Positions 59,303-64,000 of a stretch of DNA of 64,000 nt are shown in pieces. Origin of the DNA: Kribbella jejuensis. GTDB taxonomy: Bacteria; Actinomycetota; Actinomycetes; Propionibacteriales; Kribbellaceae. The stretch lies in assembly GCF_006715085.1 (NCBI RefSeq), contig NZ_VFMM01000001.1, positions 434,001 to 498,000 on the forward strand. Direction: 5' to 3'. The notes beneath the pieces were generated by a model that did no database searches, was not told where the DNA came from, and saw only the letters and a program-made list of their open reading frames with translations. The position numbers and the translations under genes are program-made. The number at the start of each line of letters is the position of its first letter. The stretch's first letter is position 1.

Positions 59303-60664
59303 TCAGGCTGTGGCGGTAGCGGTTGCCGTACTGGTAACCAGCGTGCCGTCTGTGGCGTTCTCCGGTGCGAGCAGGTCGCGGTCCTTGGTCTCCGGCGCGA
59401 GCAGCCCGGCACCGAACGTGATCGCCATCGCGACCGTCATGTAGATCGCGACCGGTACCCACGAGTCGAAGGCACCCATCAGCGCGACCGCGATCAAAGG
59501 CGCGAACCCACCGCCGAGGACGGCGGCGAACTCGCGGCCGAGCGTGACCCCGGCGTACCGGTACCGGCTGCCGAACAGCTCCGGGAAGTAGCTCATCGTC
59601 ACGGCGACCCCGCCCTGGCAGGCGAACACGAAGCCGACGATCATGGCGAGATAGATGACGGCCAGGTTTCCGGTGCTCAGGGCAATGAACGTCGGAACCG
59701 GCAACAGGAGCAGCAGTCCGGTGATACCGAGGAACACCGGCCGCCGTCCGAACAGGTCCGACAGGTACCCCAGCACGATCGCGCCGATACCGCCGAAGAT
59801 CGCTCCCACCAGCAGGATCTCCGGTACGGTCTGCGCGTCGATCTTCACCGTGCCCTTGAGGTACGACGCCATGAACACCTGGTACGTGTACGACTGGACG
59901 CTCAGGCCGACCGTCATCAAGGTGACCAGGGCAACGGCCTTCTTCCCGTTCCGGAACACCTCGCGCACCGGCGCGGCAGCGGCCGCACGCTCGGCCTTGA
60001 TCTCGGTGAACACCGGCGTCTCCTTGAGCCGCCGGCGCAGGATGTACGCCGCGATCGTGACGAAGGCGCTACTGAGGAACACCACGCGCCAGCCCCACGA
60101 CATCAGCTGGTCGTCGGGCAGCAACTGGACGAGCGCCCACGCCCCGGCGCCGAGCGCCGTACCAGCGGCCGCGCCGGTCATCACCAGCGCTGCGAGCCGC
60201 CCGCGCTTGCCCCGGGCCGCGGTCTCGGTGAGCAGCGTGGCGCCGCCGGACTGCTCCGCACCGGCCCCGAAGCCCTGCAGGAAGCGGCTCAGGACGAGCA
60301 GGATCGGCGCCCAGACACCCACCGATTCGTACGTCGGCAGCACGCCGATCGCCATCGTCGCGACGCCCATCAGGGTCAACGTGGCCACCAGGATCCACTT
60401 GCGCCCGAGGCGATCGCCGTACCGCGAGAAAAAGAAGCCGCCGAGGGGGCGGGCGCAGAACCCGACCGCGTAGGCGCTGAAGCTGGCGAGCAGGCCCGCC
60501 GTCGCCGAGATGTTGGGGAAGAACAGATGGCTGAAGACCAGCGCCGACGCGGTCCCGTAGATGACGAAGTCGTACTGTTCGAGGGCGGTGCCGATCAGGC
60601 CGGCGAGCGCGGCCCTCCGGACCTCCTGGCGGGATGGCTCCGGGTGTGAAGTGCTCGTTTCCAT
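59303..60664 (-). CDS. MFS transporter, metabolite:H+ symporter (MHS) family
   Basis: A 453-residue symporter with twelve helices. ALEQYDFVIYGTASALVF is the MHS signature of helix 1, AVGFCARPLGGFFFSRYGDRLGRK the loop 2-3 motif, RFLQGFGAGAEQSGGATLLTE helix 4, and SDLFGRRPVF the repeat motif in the second half. MHS members import organic acids and sugar acids such as shikimate, ketoglutarate or gluconate-like compounds. In this operon it likely imports the sugar acid used by the neighbours. ATG start with a GGATCC-rich leader. Confidence 0.88.
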   Translation of the reverse strand: METSTSHPEPSRQEVRRAALAGLIGTALEQYDFVIYGTASALVFSHLFFPNISATAGLLASFSAYAVGFCARPLGGFFFSRYGDRLGRKWILVATLTLMGVATMAIGVLPTYESVGVWAPILLVLSRFLQGFGAGAEQSGGATLLTETAARGKRGRLAALVMTGAAAGTALGAGAWALVQLLPDDQLMSWGWRVVFLSSAFVTIAAYILRRRLKETPVFTEIKAERAAAAAPVREVFRNGKKAVALVTLMTVGLSVQSYTYQVFMASYLKGTVKIDAQTVPEILLVGAIFGGIGAIVLGYLSDLFGRRPVFLGITGLLLLLPVPTFIALSTGNLAVIYLAMIVGFVFACQGGVAVTMSYFPELFGSRYRYAGVTLGREFAAVLGGGFAPLIAVALMGAFDSWVPVAIYMTVAMAITFGAGLLAPETKDRDLLAPENATDGTLVTSTATATATA

Positions 60665-60682
60665 GGCGGATCCTTCGGGGTC

Positions 60683-62140
60683 TCAGGCCGCGGGCGAGGC
60701 TTGCGGCCGGGACGTTCGGGAGCGCGCGGCCATCCGGGCCGCGGTGCGGACGCCGTCGCGGATGACGACGGCGACGTACTCGGCAACACGCCGGGCAAAG
60801 TCATTGCTCTCGGCAAGTTCAGTGGGAAAGACCTGGGTGAGAACGGTGCGTACCAGGTCCTCGGTACTGCGGGAGTCCGCCGCGAGCGCTCCGAGTCGCT
60901 CGCGGGCCGGATCGACCATCGTCCGGGCGTGCGGCCCCGGGTCGAAGCCGGGAAGGGGTACGACGCAACAGATCCACGCCGCGACGGTCAGCGCGAGGTG
61001 CTCGGGCATCTCGCCCTGAGCGAGCAGCTGCCGGGCCGGTTCGGGGATCCGTTGCGGGAGTTTGACCGAGCCGTCGCTGCCGACCTGTTGGGTGCGGTGG
61101 CCGAGTGAGTGGTTCGACCAACGATCGAACAACGAGTCGACGTACGGCTTCAGCTCGAAACCCTGTGGCAGCGTCACCGTCGGCAGGTAGTCGTCCTCGA
61201 GCACCGCACGGGCGGCGGCCTCGATGAAGTCGGCGCCCCGCGCGTCCGGGATCGTCGCGTGGCCGTCGAGGGCACCGAGGTACGCGATCAGTGAATGCGT
61301 ACCGTTCAGCAGCCGCAGCTTGAGTAGTTCGTAGGCCTCGACCTCGGCGGAGAAGCTCGCGCCACCGCGTTCCCAGGCCGGACGCCCGGCCGCGAAGCGG
61401 TCCTCCATCACCCACATCGTGAACGGCTCGGCCGGTACCGGGATGCGATCGTGCACGCCCAACAGCTGGGCCGCCGTCTCCCGGTACGCCTCCGTGGTCG
61501 CTGGGACGATCCGGTCGACCATCGAGTTCGGGAACGTGACGTGCTCGGCGACCCAGTCGATCGCGGTCGATCCGGCCGCCTGCAGGAACTCCAGGACGAG
61601 GCTGCGTGTCTGTGCGCCGTTCGACTGCATGTTGTCGCAGTTCAGGACGGTGATCGGCGCCCGATGCGTGGCCGCACGGCGTTCCAGGGCGCGGCCGAGC
61701 TGGCCGATGACGGTCTGCGGTGTCGCGTGCAGGTCCGCGGCAACCCGGTTGAGGTCGAGGCGGTGGGTGCCGGGATCCATGCAGTAGCCGTGTTCGGTGA
61801 CCGTTGTGGACACGATCCGGGTCTCCGCGGCCGCGATCGCGTCGACCACCGCGGCCGGGTTGCCGGCAGCAACGATCGCGCCGGTGTGAACGCCCGGGAC
61901 GCTGATCGAGGATCCTTCGGGCGACAGTTCCAGCACCGAGTACAGGCCGTCCTGGGCGTTCATCGCGTCGGCAACAGCCGTAGAACGGCTCGCGACGCCG
62001 AGGATTCCCCAGCCGTCGCCCGCCTGAGCGGTGTAGACGGCCTGATGCGCGCGGTGGAAGTTGCCGAGGCCCAAATGCACGATGCCCGTACCGACCGGTC
62101 CGTCGGTCAGTAGATGCTTGGCGACGGTTGTGCGCTTCAT
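60683..62140 (-). CDS. Mannitol dehydrogenase family (fructuronate reductase-like)
   Basis: A 485-residue long-chain dehydrogenase. GIVHLGLGNFHRAHQAVY is the NAD-binding start, TVTEHGYCMD and NCDNMQSNGAQTRSL are family hallmarks, and the catalytic lysine lies in the ELLKLRLLNGTHSLIAYLG helix. Members interconvert mannitol, mannonate or altronate with keto sugars. Next to mannonate dehydratase, a D-mannonate/fructuronate role is most likely. The ATG at 62140 lies five bases after the upstream stop; a GTG overlapping that stop is an alternative. Confidence 0.88.
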   Translation of the reverse strand: MKRTTVAKHLLTDGPVGTGIVHLGLGNFHRAHQAVYTAQAGDGWGILGVASRSTAVADAMNAQDGLYSVLELSPEGSSISVPGVHTGAIVAAGNPAAVVDAIAAAETRIVSTTVTEHGYCMDPGTHRLDLNRVAADLHATPQTVIGQLGRALERRAATHRAPITVLNCDNMQSNGAQTRSLVLEFLQAAGSTAIDWVAEHVTFPNSMVDRIVPATTEAYRETAAQLLGVHDRIPVPAEPFTMWVMEDRFAAGRPAWERGGASFSAEVEAYELLKLRLLNGTHSLIAYLGALDGHATIPDARGADFIEAAARAVLEDDYLPTVTLPQGFELKPYVDSLFDRWSNHSLGHRTQQVGSDGSVKLPQRIPEPARQLLAQGEMPEHLALTVAAWICCVVPLPGFDPGPHARTMVDPARERLGALAADSRSTEDLVRTVLTQVFPTELAESNDFARRVAEYVAVVIRDGVRTAARMAARSRTSRPQASPAA

Positions 62141-62145
62141 CGCGG

Positions 62146-63360
62146 TCACCAGTCGGTCATGCTGCCGTCGAGGCGGCGCGCGACGGGCAAGTACGCCGGT
62201 TCGTACGGGAACTTCGCGGCCAGCGCCTCGTCCACCTCGACGCCGAGGCCCGGCGCCTCCCCCGGGTGCAGGTAGCCGTCCGCGAACGACCACGAGTGCG
62301 GAAACACCTCGTGGGCGAGGGCGTCGTACCCCATGTACTCCTGGATGCCGAAGTTGACGGTCGACAATCCGACGTGCACGCTCGCGCCGAACGAGACCGG
62401 TGACACGTCCGACGGCCCGTGCGGTGCGGCCTTCACCTGGTACAGGTCGGCGAGCGCGAAGATGCTGCGCAGGTGGCTGATTCCGCCGGCGTGCGCGACC
62501 GCGACCCGGATGTAGTCGATCAGCTGCTCGGTGATCAGGTCCTTGCAGTCGTAGATCGAGTTGAAGACCTCGCCGATCGCCAGCGGCGTGGTGGTGTGCT
62601 GCCGCACCAGCCGGAGGGCGTCCTGATTCTCCGCCGGTGTCACGTCCTCCAGCCAGAACAGGTCCGCCGGCTCGACGGACTTTCCGAGCCGTGCGGCCTG
62701 CTGCGGGGTCAGCCGGTGATGCGCGTCGTGCAGCAAGGCCAGCTCAGGCCCAACGTGTTGGCGGACGGCGTTGAGAACGTCAGGAACGTGCCGTAGGTAC
62801 GCGTCGGTGTCCCACGACTCCGTTACCGGTACGGCGCCCCGCTTGGCGGGCTCGTATCCACCGCCGGCGTGCACGCCGTACACGGTCTCCAGCCCTGGTA
62901 CGCCGGACTGCGCACGGACGGCCCGGAAGCCGTCGGCACGCCGCGCGTCGACCGCGTCGAGCAACGCGGGCAGTTCCCAGGCAGAGGCGTGCGTGTATGC
63001 GAGGACCCGGTCGCGGACGGCGCCGCCGAGCAGCTGATACACGGGCAGCCCGGCAGTCCTGCCCTTGATGTCCCAGAGCGCAAGGTCGACCGCGCTGATC
63101 GCCGCCATCGTGATCGGACCCCGCCGCCAGTACGCCCCGCGGTACAGGTACTGCCAGGTGTCCTCGATCCGCGCCGGATCCAGGCCGATGAGCAACGGCG
63201 CGACGTGGTCGCGCAGGTAGCTCGCGGCGGCGAGTTCGCGCCCGTTGACGGTGGCGTCGCCGTACCCGGTGAGGCCGTCAGCAGTCCGGAGTTTCAGCGT
63301 GACGTAGTTGCGGCCGGGGCTGGTCAGGATGACGTCGGCGGCGATGATGCGATCGGTCAT
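62146..63360 (-). CDS. D-mannonate dehydratase (enolase superfamily, ManD/RspA type)
   Basis: A 404-residue enolase-superfamily enzyme. The capping domain has [30 protein letters not shown]. In the barrel, [11 protein letters not shown] supplies the metal aspartate and catalytic histidine, [13 protein letters not shown] and [16 protein letters not shown] the other metal ligands, and [13 protein letters not shown] the second histidine. These match mannonate or gluconate dehydratases of this subgroup, which make 2-keto-3-deoxy-gluconate. Low-activity members of the group exist, so the exact substrate is uncertain. Its ATG lies one base after the upstream dehydrogenase stop. Confidence 0.9.
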   Translation of the reverse strand: MTDRIIAADVILTSPGRNYVTLKLRTADGLTGYGDATVNGRELAAASYLRDHVAPLLIGLDPARIEDTWQYLYRGAYWRRGPITMAAISAVDLALWDIKGRTAGLPVYQLLGGAVRDRVLAYTHASAWELPALLDAVDARRADGFRAVRAQSGVPGLETVYGVHAGGGYEPAKRGAVPVTESWDTDAYLRHVPDVLNAVRQHVGPELALLHDAHHRLTPQQAARLGKSVEPADLFWLEDVTPAENQDALRLVRQHTTTPLAIGEVFNSIYDCKDLITEQLIDYIRVAVAHAGGISHLRSIFALADLYQVKAAPHGPSDVSPVSFGASVHVGLSTVNFGIQEYMGYDALAHEVFPHSWSFADGYLHPGEAPGLGVEVDEALAAKFPYEPAYLPVARRLDGSMTDW

Positions 63361-63361
63361 G

Positions 63362-64000
63362 TCAGTGCCTCACTACGTTGCGCAGTTCGTTGCCATTGGC
63401 AAGGGCGTGGACGTTGGCGGCGATGTCCTCGATGCGGCGGCGGAACGTCTGCCGGGTGATCCCGGACAGATGTGGCGTCAGCAGTACGTTGTCGAGCTCG
63501 CCGAACGGGACGTCGGCGGGGGCTGCCTGGTCGCCGGTTTCGGGGTACGAGTACCAGACGTCGAGGGCGGCGGCGCGGATCGTTCTGTCCCGCAGCGCGT
63601 CGTACAGCGGCCGCTGCTTGACGAGTGGTCCGCGGGCGACGTTCACGAGTACGCCGTTGGGTCCGAGGCGCTCGAGTTCGGGGGCGCCGATGATGCCGCG
63701 CGTCGTGTGGGTCAGTGGGGCGGAGACGACGAGCGTGTCGGACTCGTCGAGCAAGCGATCGAGCTGGCTCGTGTCGCCTGCCCAGTTGAGCCCGGCACCC
63801 TCGGTCCGACCGCTCGCGGTGACGGCCCACGCCTGCACGCCGAACGCCCGCAGCAGACGCCAGGTCGCACGGCCGATGTGCCCGAAGCCGAGGAAGCCGA
63901 CCCGCGCACTGCCCAGCGTCTCCGGTTGCCGGATTGATGGATTGTAGACATTCGAACGCCAGCGGTCCCGGCGCAGGGCGGCATCGGCAGCGGGCAGCTC
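63362..64000 (-). CDS. D-isomer-specific 2-hydroxyacid dehydrogenase, C-terminal part
   Basis: The minus-strand frame is open from the right window edge to a TGA at 63362 (212 residues seen). [23 protein letters not shown] is the NAD-binding fold, NVARGPLVK holds the catalytic arginine, and [14 protein letters not shown] the catalytic histidine. The family reduces or oxidises 2-keto/2-hydroxy acids such as glyoxylate, hydroxypyruvate or keto-gluconate. It is upstream of, and one base from, the mannonate dehydratase gene, so it belongs to the same operon. The N-terminus and promoter lie outside the window. Confidence 0.9.
   Translation of the reverse strand, partial: ELPAADAALRRDRWRSNVYNPSIRQPETLGSARVGFLGFGHIGRATWRLLRAFGVQAWAVTASGRTEGAGLNWAGDTSQLDRLLDESDTLVVSAPLTHTTRGIIGAPELERLGPNGVLVNVARGPLVKQRPLYDALRDRTIRAAALDVWYSYPETGDQAAPADVPFGELDNVLLTPHLSGITRQTFRRRIEDIAANVHALANGNELRNVVRH

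Noticed and set aside
58943..60649. A 568-residue plus-strand frame opposite the dehydrogenase and MHS transporter
   Set aside because: It is made of low-complexity D, R, H and Q stretches and is antisense to two confident genes.
1..64000. CRISPR arrays, tRNA or rRNA genes
   Set aside because: No spaced identical repeats of suitable length and no cloverleaf or rRNA-like sequence were noticed; the tandem arrays found are direct coding repeats without spacers.

Overview
The window is a stretch of very GC-rich actinobacterial chromosome. Supporting signs are many GTG and TTG starts, a mycothiol-dependent maleylpyruvate isomerase-like protein, an AfsR/BTAD regulator, an LLM flavin enzyme, a TCGAAC-N4-GTTCGA LexA box and about a dozen genes that look leaderless (a TANNNT-like -10 hexamer 6 to 8 bases before the start codon). 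Gene content and style suggest Kribbella or a close relative in the Nocardioidales; that is inference, as no marker gene is present. I saw no rRNA, tRNA, CRISPR array, integrase or intact insertion sequence.

Layout. 1-8.6 kb: N-terminal part of an FtsK/SpoIIIE-like protein, a glyoxalase-fold protein, and a two-gene AddAB-type helicase-nuclease whose helicase subunit carries two arrays of 18-base (six-residue) repeats. 8.6-13.7 kb: an alpha/beta hydrolase broken by an in-frame amber codon, a secreted protein of unknown function, a LysE exporter, a DUF6308-like protein and an LLM monooxygenase fused to hemerythrin. 13.8-24.8 kb: a large BTAD/NB-ARC/TPR regulator divergent from an FMN reductase, two RibD-like reductases, a maleylpyruvate isomerase homologue, a berberine-bridge-type oxidase, a LysR regulator with an EamA transporter, a methyltransferase and two small membrane proteins. 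25-29.8 kb: a NarL-type two-component system, then a WYL regulator divergent from an epoxide hydrolase across a palindromic operator.

29.9-39.7 kb is the most unusual part. It starts with a three-gene set (small protein, CYTH enzyme, EACC1-like protein). Then comes a lower-GC defence island: a degenerate HNH protein, a tightly overlapping ParB-like / SNF2 helicase / DUF3883-like nuclease operon, a NaeI-family restriction enzyme, a Vsr mismatch endonuclease and a C5 cytosine methyltransferase. The methyltransferase promoter carries a perfect LexA box over its start site, so the protective methylase is predicted to be SOS-induced. Several island genes contain the rare TTA leucine codon, a sign of horizontal acquisition.

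40-48.3 kb: aldo/keto reductase, a winged-helix PD-(D/E)XK protein, a LysR regulator, a SEC-C protein, a phosphotransferase and GNAT acetyltransferase sharing one 18-base bidirectional promoter, a 69-70 bp tandem array that duplicates the GNAT 3' end, an L,D-transpeptidase lipoprotein and two small genes. 48.3-56.5 kb: a LacI-controlled glycan-use locus (ABC importer without its ATPase, a GH2 glycosidase, a sialidase-like secreted protein with two ricin domains) with two identical 16-bp operators placed symmetrically in the divergent promoter. 56.5-64 kb: a CGNR regulator and MFS exporter divided by an 18-bp perfect inverted repeat, then a sugar-acid catabolic operon (2-hydroxyacid dehydrogenase, mannonate dehydratase, mannitol/fructuronate dehydrogenase family, MHS transporter, L-idonate dehydrogenase type) that runs off the right edge.
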